A DNA stretch of 64,000 nucleotides, from contig BPKI01000001.1 of the NCBI GenBank assembly GCA_026005055.1, positions 2,003,290 to 2,067,289 of the forward strand, read 5' to 3'. This DNA is from Lysobacterales bacterium. Its GTDB lineage: Bacteria; Pseudomonadota; Gammaproteobacteria; Xanthomonadales; BPKI01. Position 1 is the stretch's first letter. Each line of letters opens with the position of its first letter. Under the pieces are notes generated by a model. That model searched no databases and was not told the origin of the DNA. It saw only the letters and a program-made list of their open reading frames with translations. Shown here piece by piece: positions 32,755-41,950 of the stretch. The position numbers were made by a program, and so were the translations under genes.

Positions 32755-35396
32755 ACGAGCGCTGGAAGCGGCTCGAAGAGCTCCTGGACCGCGCGCTCGA
32801 CCTGGAAGGTCCTGAGCGCCAAGCCTTCCTCGAAGCCCTCGGCGCCAGCGATCCCGAGCTCGCCGGAGAGCTCAAGCGCCTCCTCGCGGCGACGGATGAG
32901 GACTCGCTCCTCGACCGGCCATGGCCCGAGCTTCCGCCCGCGGCTTTGGGCGAGCGCATCGGCCCGTGGCGTCTGCTCGGCCGGATCGGCGAGGGCGGGA
33001 TGGGCGCGGTCTTCCTCGCCGAACGCGCCGACGGGGCCTACGAGCGGCGGGCGGCGCTCAAACTCTTGCGCTGGGAGAATCCTGCGGCCTTGCGCGCCTT
33101 TCTGCTCGAGCGCCGGGCACTCGCGCGGCTCGAGCACCCCGGGATCGCGCGGATGCTCGATGCCGGCATCGACGAGCAGGGTCGCCACTACCTCGTCATG
33201 GAATGGATCGAGGGGGAGAATCTGCGCGCCTGGTGCCGACGCCGCCCGGCCCGGCTCGGTGAGCGTTTGCACCTATTCCTCGAGATCTGCGAAGCGGTCG
33301 CCCACGCCCACCGAAACTTGGTCGTCCATCGCGACCTCAAGCCGAGCAATGTGATGGTCGACCGCGAGGGCCACGCCCGGCTCCTCGATTTCGGCATCGC
33401 CAAGCTCCTCGAGGCCGAGGCGGAGGACAGCCGCACGCTGGCCGCCCTCACGCCCGAATACGCCGCCCCCGAGCAGCTCCGCGGGGAGCCGATCAGCACC
33501 CGCACCGACGTGTACGCCTTGGGCGGCGTCCTTTTCTTCCTGTTGACCGAGGAATCGCCGCTGCGCACGGAGGACCGCAGCCTGGCCACGGTCGTCCACG
33601 AAGTCTGCAACGCGCCGCCGCCGCGGCCGAGCGAGCGGGCCGCTTCGGCACCAGCGCGAGCACCCTTCCCGCCCGAGCGACTCCGCGGCGATCTCGATGC
33701 GATCGTCGTCCAGGCGATGGCCAAGCGTCCGGAATGGCGTTACCCATCGGTCGAGGCGCTCGCCGAGGACGTTCGCCGCCATCTCGAATTGCGACCGGTC
33801 CAGGCCCGACGCCCGACCGCAGCCTATCGCACGGGTCGTTTCCTGCGCCGCAACCGCGGGCCGATCGCCCTCGCCCTGATGCTGCTCACGGCCATCGCGA
33901 TTGGCGCCAGCGCTTGGCTCAGCGAGCGCGAGGCGCGCAACGAAGCGCGCCTTGCGGCGCTGCTCGAAGGCGAGCGAGCACAGAGCATGCTCGATCTATT
34001 GCAGATCCTGCTGCGGGAAGGCGAGGGGTCGGAGCGCGCGCTCACCGATACGGTCCTCGAGAGGGCGCGAGAGGAGGTCAAGGCGATCTTCGCCGATCGC
34101 GCCGGCGAGCGCGCCCGGGTGCTGCTTGCCCTTGCCGCATTTCACTTGCTCCGCAACGATTTCCCTCGAGCTTTGGCGATTGTCGAGGGTCTGGCGGAGG
34201 AGGATGCGCCGCTGCCGCCCGTCACCCGCGCCGAGATCCACTGCAATGCCGCCCAGGCCGCGGCCCGTCTCGGCGACATGGAGCGTTTGCAGCGGCACCT
34301 CGCGGATGCGGAAAGGGCCCTGCACCCGATCCCCGAGGAAGCGGCCTCGCGCATCCGCGCCGACTGCCTCTTCGCGGACTCGATTCGCTTGCGTCTGCTC
34401 GGTCGGCCCGAGGAGGCGATCGAACGGGCGCGCGAGGCGGTCGAGCAGCGGCGTCAGGTCGAAGGCGATCGGGGATTGCAGGTTCATCTCCTCCTCGCCA
34501 ATCTCGGCACCTCCTACCTCGGGGCCAACCGCCTGAAGGAAGCAGAGGAGGCTTACCGCCAGGCCCTCGCCGGATTGGCCCGCAACGGGCAAGACCGGGG
34601 CGCCCATGGGCTCAACATCCGCAACAACCTGGCGGCGGTACTCCTGCTCAAGGGCGAGGTTCAGGCCGCGGAGCGCGGCTTCGCGGAGGTGGCCGAATTG
34701 CATCGCGCGAGGCTGGGGGCCAATCCGGCGCTCGCCGCCGCCCTCGCCAACCGCGCTCGCTGCCTCCTGATTCTCGAACGGCTCGAGGAGGCGGAACCCC
34801 TCTTGCGCGAGGCGATCGACATCGCCGAACGCGATCTCGGCCCGGGCAGCGCCGAAACCGCGCAGCACCGCCTCCATCTGGCCGAGCTGTTGCTGACGCG
34901 CGGTCAGCGAGAGCAAGCGTCCGCCGAGTTCGCCCTCGCCGAGCCGGTGCTCGCCCAGCGCTTCCAGAGCCCGACCCATCCCGTTCGCGCCCGCGCCCGG
35001 CTGACCGCGCTTCGTCTCGCGCATGCCACCGGCGAAAAGGACATCCTCTCCGATTTGCTCAGCCTCGCCACCGACCTCGAGGGCTCGCCCGCGAGCCTCG
35101 CGATCGCGGCCCTCGCCTTCCGCGAAGCCGCGCTCTTGGCCGAACAGCGCGCGGCGGAGCAGGATGCGCGCGCCTACGCCGCGAACGCGCTCGCGCGGAT
35201 GGAGGCGGCGCGCGGACGCGAACACTGGGAGAGCGCGACTGCGCTGCTGCTCCTCGCACGGCTCTCCCCTGCCCCCGACGCGAGCCTCAAGTCCCGCCTC
35301 GAGCAGGCCGAAGCCCTGCTCGCCCACCAGCTCGGGGAGGCGCATTCGAGCACGCAGGAGGCCAGGCGCTTGCTCGCCCGCGCTCAGGGCGAGTGA
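32751..35396 (+). CDS. Membrane Ser/Thr protein kinase with C-terminal TPR-like region
   Basis: GRIGEGGMGAVFLAE; VVHRDLKPSNVMVD; LLDFGIAKLL; APEQL; TM helix IALALMLLTAIAIGASAWL; GTG start overlapping sigma stop. Confidence 0.93.
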   Translation: MNERWKRLEELLDRALDLEGPERQAFLEALGASDPELAGELKRLLAATDEDSLLDRPWPELPPAALGERIGPWRLLGRIGEGGMGAVFLAERADGAYERRAALKLLRWENPAALRAFLLERRALARLEHPGIARMLDAGIDEQGRHYLVMEWIEGENLRAWCRRRPARLGERLHLFLEICEAVAHAHRNLVVHRDLKPSNVMVDREGHARLLDFGIAKLLEAEAEDSRTLAALTPEYAAPEQLRGEPISTRTDVYALGGVLFFLLTEESPLRTEDRSLATVVHEVCNAPPPRPSERAASAPARAPFPPERLRGDLDAIVVQAMAKRPEWRYPSVEALAEDVRRHLELRPVQARRPTAAYRTGRFLRRNRGPIALALMLLTAIAIGASAWLSEREARNEARLAALLEGERAQSMLDLLQILLREGEGSERALTDTVLERAREEVKAIFADRAGERARVLLALAAFHLLRNDFPRALAIVEGLAEEDAPLPPVTRAEIHCNAAQAAARLGDMERLQRHLADAERALHPIPEEAASRIRADCLFADSIRLRLLGRPEEAIERAREAVEQRRQVEGDRGLQVHLLLANLGTSYLGANRLKEAEEAYRQALAGLARNGQDRGAHGLNIRNNLAAVLLLKGEVQAAERGFAEVAELHRARLGANPALAAALANRARCLLILERLEEAEPLLREAIDIAERDLGPGSAETAQHRLHLAELLLTRGQREQASAEFALAEPVLAQRFQSPTHPVRARARLTALRLAHATGEKDILSDLLSLATDLEGSPASLAIAALAFREAALLAEQRAAEQDARAYAANALARMEAARGREHWESATALLLLARLSPAPDASLKSRLEQAEALLAHQLGEAHSSTQEARRLLARAQGE

Positions 35397-36526
35397 AGCC
35401 GGGCGAGGATCGCCTGATAGATCTCAGGCAGGGCGAAGAGCTCCGCCAGGGCGATATGCTCGTTCACCTGGTGGATCGAGGCGGCCGATGGGCCAAGCTC
35501 GACCACCTCCGCACCCGCCGCCGCCAGGAAACGCCCATCGGAGGTGCCGCCCCCGGTGTCGGCGCGGGGTGGGGCGCCGAAGCGCTCGACCAACACGGCT
35601 TCCACCGCCGCCCGCAAGGCGCCGGGCGGCGAGCGGAAGGGTTGCGCGCCGCGGACGAAGCGAAGCTCGTGGCTGGGGGCATGGCGGCCGACGACGGCCG
35701 CGATCCGCGCCTCGAGCGCCGCGAAGCCCCCGCTCGCGGGCCCGAAGCGCAGATTGAAGCGGGCGCTGGCCTCTCCGGGGACGACATTGTCAGCGCCCAC
35801 GCCGGCGCTGACCGCCGTCACTTGCAGGCTGGTGGGGGGGAAATCGGCATCGCCCTCGTCCCAGCGCTCCTGGGCGAGCTCGCCAAGAATCCGCGCCATG
35901 CGGTGAATGGGATTGTCCACCTGCTCCGGGTAAGCGACATGACCCTGCCGGCCCCGCACGAGAAGCTCGACCGTGAGCGAGCCGCGGCGCCCGATGCGGA
36001 TGCGATCGCCCAATCGCGCTCGGCCGCTCGCCTCCCCCACCAGCGCGAAGTCGGGCACCTCGCCGCGGGCCGAAAGCAACTCCACCACCCGCGCCGTGCC
36101 ATCGATCGCAGGGCCCTCCTCGTCGGAGGTGAGGAGAATGCCCACCCGGCCGCGATGCCCGGGATAGGACCGCACGAAGCGCTCGAGCGCCACGACGAAA
36201 GCCGCGACCGCGCCCTTCATGTCGGCGGCCCCGCGGGCGAAGAGGCAGCCATCGCGAAGGGTGGGCGTGAACGGCGGCGTCAGCCAGGCGGAAAGGTCAC
36301 CCGGCGGCACGACATCGGTGTGCCCAACGAAGAGCGTGAACGGGCGGCCCTCTCCGTGCCAGGCAAGCAGATTGTCCACCGCCCCGAAGCGGTGCTGCTC
36401 GATGGTGAAACCGGCCGCCACGAGGCGCTCGCCGATGAGCGCCTGGCAGCCGGCATCATCGGGCGTGAGCGAGGGCCGGGCGAGCAGGGCCTCGGCCAGG
36501 CGAAGAAGCTCCTTCGTTTCGCTCAC
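35384..36526 (-). CDS. dapE: Succinyl-diaminopimelate desuccinylase
   Basis: FVGHTDVVPPGDLSAW; GRGAADMKG-like ARGAADMKGAVAAFV; LTSDEEGPAIDGT; GTG start overlapping arsC-like stop. Confidence 0.96.
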   Translation of the reverse strand: MSETKELLRLAEALLARPSLTPDDAGCQALIGERLVAAGFTIEQHRFGAVDNLLAWHGEGRPFTLFVGHTDVVPPGDLSAWLTPPFTPTLRDGCLFARGAADMKGAVAAFVVALERFVRSYPGHRGRVGILLTSDEEGPAIDGTARVVELLSARGEVPDFALVGEASGRARLGDRIRIGRRGSLTVELLVRGRQGHVAYPEQVDNPIHRMARILGELAQERWDEGDADFPPTSLQVTAVSAGVGADNVVPGEASARFNLRFGPASGGFAALEARIAAVVGRHAPSHELRFVRGAQPFRSPPGALRAAVEAVLVERFGAPPRADTGGGTSDGRFLAAAGAEVVELGPSAASIHQVNEHIALAELFALPEIYQAILARLHSP

Positions 36527-36873
36527 CGCCCGAAAAGCTCGGCGAAGCGCTTCTCGCTGAAGCCCACGAGCAACGTGTCGCCGGCGACCACGAAAGGCCT
36601 GCGGATCAGCCCCGGGTAGTCGCGCACGAGCTTGAGCCACTCCTCCTCGCTTTGCGGGTTTTTGCGCGCCTCCGGCAAGTTGCGCCAGGTGGGCCCTGAA
36701 CGGTTGACGAGCTTCTCCCAGGAAATTTCCGCCGCCAAGCGCTTGAGCAGCTGTTCCGGCACCGGCTTCTCATCGCGGTAGTCGAAAAAGCGGTAGCTCA
36801 CGCCCTTGGCATCGAGCCAGGCCAGCGCCTTCTTGCAAGTACCGCATTGCTTCAGGCCGTAGATTTCGATCAT
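36523..36873 (-). CDS. ArsC/Spx-family reductase (YffB-like)
   Basis: MIEIYGLKQCGTCKKALAWLDAKGV; between dapE and dapD. Confidence 0.92.
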   Translation of the reverse strand: MIEIYGLKQCGTCKKALAWLDAKGVSYRFFDYRDEKPVPEQLLKRLAAEISWEKLVNRSGPTWRNLPEARKNPQSEEEWLKLVRDYPGLIRRPFVVAGDTLLVGFSEKRFAELFGR

Positions 36874-36885
36874 CGCAAGAACTCC

Positions 36886-37728
36886 TCAGGAGGACATCTC
36901 GGCGGCTTCTCGCAGCAGGGCGTTGATGCCCACCTTGGCGCGGGTTTGGGCATCCACCCGCTTGACGATCACCGCCGCCGCGAGAGCGTAGCGGCCATCG
37001 CGTGAAGGAAGCGCGCCTGGGACCACCACGCTTCCTGCCGGAATCCGGCCGCGCAGCACCTCATCCCGCTCGCGATCGTAGATCGGGGTGCTCTGCCCGA
37101 TGAAACAGCCCATGGCGATCACGCTGCCCTGCTCGACGATCACCCCTTCGACGATCTCGGAGCGGGCGCCGATGAAGCAATCATCCTCGATGATCGTGGG
37201 ACGGGCCTGGAGCGGCTCGAGCACCCCGCCGATGCCGGCGCCGCCGGAAATATGGCAGCGCCGGCCGATTTGCGCGCAGGAGCCGACCGTCGCCCAGGTA
37301 TCGATCATGCTGCCCTCGCCCACGTAGGCGCCGATGTTGACGAAGGAGGGCATGAGCACCACATCCCGGCCGATGTAAGCGCCGCGGCGAACGATCGCAC
37401 CGGGCACGACGCGCGCGCCGAGGCGGCGGAAGTCCTGCTCCTCGAAGCTTGAGAAACGAAGCCCGATCTTGTCGAAGGAAGGCGCAACGCCGCCCGGCAT
37501 CAGTCGGCTCTCCTCGAGGCGGAAATGAAGCAAGATCGCTTGCTTCACCCACTCCTGCACGACCCAGGTCCCCTCCCTCGGCTCGGCCACCCGTAAGCGC
37601 CCTTCCTCGAGCGCCATAAGCACCCACTCGATGGCCCCGCCGCAGAGTCGGCGCAGGTTCTCTCGATCCAGCTCGGCAGCGCGCGCGAAAGCGGCCTCGA
37701 TGACGGTCTTCGCATGGGATGGATCCAT
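36886..37728 (-). CDS. dapD: Tetrahydrodipicolinate N-succinyltransferase
   Basis: [49 protein letters not shown] hexapeptide repeat. Confidence 0.98.
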   Translation of the reverse strand: MDPSHAKTVIEAAFARAAELDRENLRRLCGGAIEWVLMALEEGRLRVAEPREGTWVVQEWVKQAILLHFRLEESRLMPGGVAPSFDKIGLRFSSFEEQDFRRLGARVVPGAIVRRGAYIGRDVVLMPSFVNIGAYVGEGSMIDTWATVGSCAQIGRRCHISGGAGIGGVLEPLQARPTIIEDDCFIGARSEIVEGVIVEQGSVIAMGCFIGQSTPIYDRERDEVLRGRIPAGSVVVPGALPSRDGRYALAAAVIVKRVDAQTRAKVGINALLREAAEMSS

Positions 37729-37737
37729 ACGGCCTCC

Positions 37738-39003
37738 TCAGCGCGATCGAAGAAAACGAAGGGCGCGGCGGGCTTCGGCCTGAAGCGCCGCCGCCTCGGG
37801 GTGCGAGCCTTGCCGGATGAGAAGCTTGCCGCCGGCGAAAACCCGCGCGACCACGCCGCGCTCGCCGGAAAAAATGAGCTGATCGGCAAGCGTTTCCGGG
37901 CTTGCCTCGAGCAGCGCGGGGGCCTCTTCGGAAAGCTCGATCCAATCCTCGGGCCGATCCTCGCCGTGCCCGCTGAAACCCGCCGCCCGCCAGCCGCCGG
38001 CCACCGCGCGCCGCAACAATCCCTCGCCGCCCTGCGCGCTCAGCACCCCGCGCCGGCCGAAGCGCAGCCGCTGACCCCATTCCAGCCAGCGAAGCTCCTC
38101 CCAAGGCGAGAGTACGAGCTCGCTGTCCGAGCCGATCGCCAAACCGAGAGCCGTGGGCGGCGGGGAGAACAGCTCGGCCGCCGGCGGCAATCCATCCCCG
38201 AGATCGGCTTCCGTGCTCGGGCAAAAGGCGATGGTGCAGGCGCTCGCCCGTAGCGTTTCGATCTCGGCTGCGGAGAGGTGAGTGGCATGGACCAAGGTCC
38301 AGCGCCGATCCGGCGCCAAGCGCGCGAAAAGGAGCTCGACCGGACGGCAACGGTGATGCACCAGGCATTCCTCGACCTCGCGCGGCTGCTCGGCGATGTG
38401 GATGTGGATCGGCCGCCCCTCGCTTTCCGGCCAGGACAAGACCTCGGCCATCTCGTCTAGCTCCACGGCCCGCAGCGAATGAAAAGCGATGCCGATGCGA
38501 AGCCTTGGCCCCTCCTCCGCGATGAGCGCCGCAAGCAGCTCTCGGTACTCGGCAAGCTCGAGGAAAAAACGGCGTTGTTCGGGGGCGAGCGGGCGCCGAC
38601 CGAAGCCGCCGTGGCGATAAAGCACGGGCAGGAGGGTCATCCCGATCCCCGAGCGGCGCGCCGCCTCGATCAGAGCGCGGAGCATCGCCTCGGGCGGCTC
38701 GTCGAGCGAGCCGTCCGGCCGGCGATGGAGGTAATGGAACTCGCAGACCCAGGTGTAGCCATTGCAGAGCATCTCGGCATAAACCCAGGCGGCAAGATCG
38801 GCAAGCACTTCCGCTTCGATGCGGTTGGCAAGGCCATACATCGCCTCGCGCCAGCTCCAGAAATCGCCGCCGCCCCGCCCGGCACCGGCGGCGAGCAGGG
38901 CGCGTTGAAAGACGTGGCTATGGGCATTGACCAGGCCCGGCAGGCAGAAGCCGCTCGCCGGCGCGCTGGGGAGCTTGGCGGCATCCTCAGGCCAGGCGAT
39001 CAT
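37738..39003 (-). CDS. hutF: Formimidoylglutamate deiminase, apparently shortened N-terminus
   Basis: LPGLVNAHSHVFQRAL; GDFWSWREAMYGLANR; HIAEQPREVEEC; ATG at 39003. Confidence 0.85.
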   Translation of the reverse strand: MIAWPEDAAKLPSAPASGFCLPGLVNAHSHVFQRALLAAGAGRGGGDFWSWREAMYGLANRIEAEVLADLAAWVYAEMLCNGYTWVCEFHYLHRRPDGSLDEPPEAMLRALIEAARRSGIGMTLLPVLYRHGGFGRRPLAPEQRRFFLELAEYRELLAALIAEEGPRLRIGIAFHSLRAVELDEMAEVLSWPESEGRPIHIHIAEQPREVEECLVHHRCRPVELLFARLAPDRRWTLVHATHLSAAEIETLRASACTIAFCPSTEADLGDGLPPAAELFSPPPTALGLAIGSDSELVLSPWEELRWLEWGQRLRFGRRGVLSAQGGEGLLRRAVAGGWRAAGFSGHGEDRPEDWIELSEEAPALLEASPETLADQLIFSGERGVVARVFAGGKLLIRQGSHPEAAALQAEARRALRFLRSR

Positions 39004-39017
39004 GGCCAAGCCCCTTT

Positions 39018-40286
39018 GTGCCGCAAGCTCCGATGCCCTCGCTCAGTCCGCTCCGCTGCGAACTTCTGCTCGAGGACTTGCGCTTGCTCACCCTCGCCGA
39101 GGACGAGGCGCTTGCGATCATCGAAGACGGCGTCCTCGCCGTCGGCGAAGGTCGCATCCTCTACGCCGGGGCGGCTCGCGCCCTTCCGCCGAGGCTTCGC
39201 CAAGAAGCCGCTCGCCGCGAATCCGGCGAAGGCATGCTCGCGACGCCGGCCTTGGTGGACTCTCACACCCATCTCATCTTCGCCGGGGATCGTTCGGGAG
39301 AGTACTTCGAGCGCCTCGCCGGCGCGAGCTATGCCGATATCGCCGCCCGAGGCGGAGGGATTCTCGCCACCGTGCAGGCCACCCGCAAGGCGAGCGAAGC
39401 GGAGCTTTTCGCCGCGGCCTTGCCGCGCGCTGAGGCTCTGCTCGCGAGCGGGGTGGCCACGATCGAGATCAAATCCGGCTACGGGCTCGATCTCGAAAAC
39501 GAGGCGAAGATGCTGAGCGTGGCGCGTGCCCTCGGCAGACACCTCGGCATCACCGTGACAACCAGCCTGCTCGCCGCCCACGCCCTACCTCCCGAGTACG
39601 CCGGCCGGCGCGAGGATTATCTGCGGCTCATTTGCGAAGGCATGATTCCGCGCTTCGCGGCGGAAGGGCTGATCGATGCGGTGGATGCCTACCTCGAGCC
39701 CTTCGCCTTCTCGGCGGCGGAGATCGAGCGGATCTTCCTCGCCGCCCACGCCCAGGGGCTTCCCGTTCGGCTCCACGCCGATCAGCTCTCGAACGGCGGC
39801 GGTGCTGCCCTCGCCGCCCGATTTCAAGCGCTCTCGGCCGATCACCTCGAATACACCGATGAGGCCGGGGTCGCGGCCCTCGCCCGCGCCGGGACCGTGG
39901 CCGTCCTGCTGCCGGGCGCCTTTCTCAGCCTGCGCGAGCGGCAGGCCCCGCCGGTCGCCGCATTGCGCGCTGCTGGCGTGCCCATGGCGCTCGCCACCGA
40001 TCTCAATCCCGGCACCTCGCCGCTCTCATCCCTCACCCAAGCGATGAATCTCGGCTGCCTACTCTTCGGCCTCGCGCTCGATGAGGCGGTGCGCGCCGTC
40101 ACCGTGCACGCCGCTCGCGCCCTCGGATTGAAGGACCGCGGCCGGCTCGCCCCCGGGCTTCGCGCCGATTTCGCCCTCTGGCCCCTGCGCCAGCCCGCCG
40201 AGCTCGCGTATTGGCTCAGTGGGCAGCAGGTCCATGGGCTCTATGCCGCGGGAACCCGGGTTTGGCCGCCGGCGAGCAGAGCCTGA
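39018..40286 (+). CDS. hutI: Imidazolonepropionase
   Basis: PALVDSHTHLIFAGDRSGEYFERLAGASYADIAARGGGILATV; SGYGLDLENEAKML; LATDLNPGTSP. Confidence 0.96.
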   Translation: MPQAPMPSLSPLRCELLLEDLRLLTLAEDEALAIIEDGVLAVGEGRILYAGAARALPPRLRQEAARRESGEGMLATPALVDSHTHLIFAGDRSGEYFERLAGASYADIAARGGGILATVQATRKASEAELFAAALPRAEALLASGVATIEIKSGYGLDLENEAKMLSVARALGRHLGITVTTSLLAAHALPPEYAGRREDYLRLICEGMIPRFAAEGLIDAVDAYLEPFAFSAAEIERIFLAAHAQGLPVRLHADQLSNGGGAALAARFQALSADHLEYTDEAGVAALARAGTVAVLLPGAFLSLRERQAPPVAALRAAGVPMALATDLNPGTSPLSSLTQAMNLGCLLFGLALDEAVRAVTVHAARALGLKDRGRLAPGLRADFALWPLRQPAELAYWLSGQQVHGLYAAGTRVWPPASRA

Positions 40287-40325
40287 AGCGAAGCCCGAAA
40301 GCGCCGGCTGGCGCGGCGCCAACGA

Positions 40326-40427
40326 TCAGCCCTTGCCTTGGGCCTTCTTCGGCTTGCGCGGGCGCGCTTTGCCGTAAGTCGAACGGAAAATCTTGCCGCG
40401 AAAGGTACGACGATCACCCTTGCCCAT
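40326..40427 (-). CDS. 30S ribosomal protein THX (33 aa)
   Basis: Own translation: [33 protein letters not shown]; matches THX pattern [19 protein letters not shown]; below ORF-track cutoff. Confidence 0.9.
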   Translation of the reverse strand: MGKGDRRTFRGKIFRSTYGKARPRKPKKAQGKG

Positions 40428-40457
40428 GATCGGAATGCTCCGGAAAAGCGCTTTATC

Positions 40458-40871
40458 CTACCGGCGCGCGGGCGGTGTGCAATGCCCGCAGTGGGCATCG
40501 TGCACGTGACCGTGGGCAAGCCTGAGATTGACCAAGTGCCCGACCGCGACCAGCGTTCCGCCCACGCTCACGAGCACCGTATGGAGCGGCTCGCGCTCGT
40601 GCCATTCGCTGAAAGTCCCAAGGAGCAAGAGCAGCGCTCCGGGAACGAGGAACCAAAGCGGCGCGCCGATGCGGTGGCGAGGATAGCTCAGCGCCACCGT
40701 GGCGACGACCAGAGCCACCGCGAAGACGACGAAGCCCATCTCGAAGCTCCTGCCTGCCCACCAGCCAGCAGCCGCACCCGGCACCACGGCCACCGCGACG
40801 GGTAGCAGAGCGCAATGCAAAGCGCAGAGCAGCGAAGCCGACGCTCCGACGCGATCGAGCCAGCCGCTCAT
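40458..40871 (-). CDS. MerC-domain membrane protein
   Basis: WLDRVGASASLLCALHCALLPVAVAVVP; C-terminal HGHVHDAHCGHC; ATGA overlap with upstream MerC-like gene. Confidence 0.85.
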   Translation of the reverse strand: MSGWLDRVGASASLLCALHCALLPVAVAVVPGAAAGWWAGRSFEMGFVVFAVALVVATVALSYPRHRIGAPLWFLVPGALLLLLGTFSEWHEREPLHTVLVSVGGTLVAVGHLVNLRLAHGHVHDAHCGHCTPPARR

Positions 40872-41293
40872 CGCCCGACTCCGCCCGGCCAGGGACACGC
40901 CCGCGCATCCTTCGCTCTCCAGTCGATGAGCAAGGCGAGCGCGACGAGCAAACCGCCCGCCGCCGCGGCCACGAAATGGGGCCAGCCGCGACCGAAAAAG
41001 CCCAAGGCGACCAGGCCGACCCCGAGCCCCGCCCAGGCGAGCGCTGATCCACGCCGGTGCTGCCGCCAGCGCCAGAAAAGGAACACGACGCTGAGCGCCG
41101 CGATCAGCGCCAAGAGCGGCCTTTCGTAGCCATGGAGCCAGAGCGAATACCGCAACAACTCATGCGCCAAGCTGCCCTTGGCCGCGACCGAGAGCGCCGA
41201 AAGCGGCAGGACAGCGAGGAGGGTGACGGTGAAGAGGCAATGCAGCGCGCAGACGATGGAGGCACCGCCCATCACGAGCTGGGTGAGACGCAC
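40868..41293 (-). CDS. MerC-domain membrane protein (second copy; start uncertain)
   Basis: GGASIVCALHCLFTVTLLAVLPL; multi-TM. Confidence 0.8.
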   Translation of the reverse strand: MRLTQLVMGGASIVCALHCLFTVTLLAVLPLSALSVAAKGSLAHELLRYSLWLHGYERPLLALIAALSVVFLFWRWRQHRRGSALAWAGLGVGLVALGFFGRGWPHFVAAAAGGLLVALALLIDWRAKDARACPWPGGVGR

Positions 41294-41313
41294 GGCGGAG
41301 GAAAGGTGGATTT

Positions 41314-41328
41314 TGTTATATTGTAACA
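41314..41328. promoter_or_regulatory. Putative Zur box TGTTATA-T-TGTAACA
   Basis: Near-perfect palindrome matching core of gammaproteobacterial Zur consensus TGTTATANTATAACA (13/14). Confidence 0.75.
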
Positions 41329-41350
41329 GCTTAAGCCTAGGGGTTCGCCG

Positions 41351-41950
41351 ATGATTCGCGCCGTCTTGCCGGCTCTGGCCTTTCTCGGGGGCGCACTCGC
41401 ATTGCCGATCCGCGCACACCAGCACGAGGAGCATGCCGCCTCCCCGCTACCCGCCCACGAGCACGGCCATGCCGAGCTCCTCGTCGCGCTCGAGGGCGGA
41501 CTCTTGGAGCTCGAGCTCAGGCTTCCCGGGATGGACGCGGTGGGCTTCGAGCGTCCGCCGAAGAACGACGCCGAGCGGGACGCCATCGCCGGGGTGCTTG
41601 CCGCTTTCGAGGGAGCCGGATGGCTCTCCTTTCCCGCGGAGGCCGCGTGCACGCTCGAGCAGGCGCGCTTTCATACTCATGGCTTCGGCGAAGCCGAGGA
41701 GGCAGAGCACGATCCGGGCGAAGACCCCGGACATGAACACGAGCACACGCATCACGAGGGCCACGCCGAGTTCCACGGCAAGCTTCGCTACGCCTGTCTC
41801 GCACCGGAGCGGCTTGCCGCCTTCACGGTCGATCTCGGCTCGCGCTTTGCCGGTCTCAAGAAAGTGAGAGTGACGATCTTGGGGCCGGGCGGACAGAAGA
41901 TGCTCGCCTTGGACGGCGGCCGCGGTTCGGTGCCGCTGTCCGGGCGATGA
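41351..41950 (+). CDS. ZrgA/DUF2796 family His-rich periplasmic zinc protein
   Basis: Signal peptide; HQHEEHAASPLPAHEHGHAELLVALEGGLLELELRLPGMDAVGFE; HEHEHTHHEGHAEFHG. Confidence 0.88.
   Translation: MIRAVLPALAFLGGALALPIRAHQHEEHAASPLPAHEHGHAELLVALEGGLLELELRLPGMDAVGFERPPKNDAERDAIAGVLAAFEGAGWLSFPAEAACTLEQARFHTHGFGEAEEAEHDPGEDPGHEHEHTHHEGHAEFHGKLRYACLAPERLAAFTVDLGSRFAGLKKVRVTILGPGGQKMLALDGGRGSVPLSGR

Noticed and set aside
33734-36619. 961-aa plus-strand ORF
   Set aside because: Out of frame with the kinase ORF and antisense to dapE; Arg/Pro/Ala-rich composition typical of shadow ORFs in GC-rich DNA.
40458-41293. Mercury resistance operon
   Set aside because: Only MerC-like membrane proteins are present; no MerA, MerR, MerT or MerP, and the promoter carries a Zur-like site.
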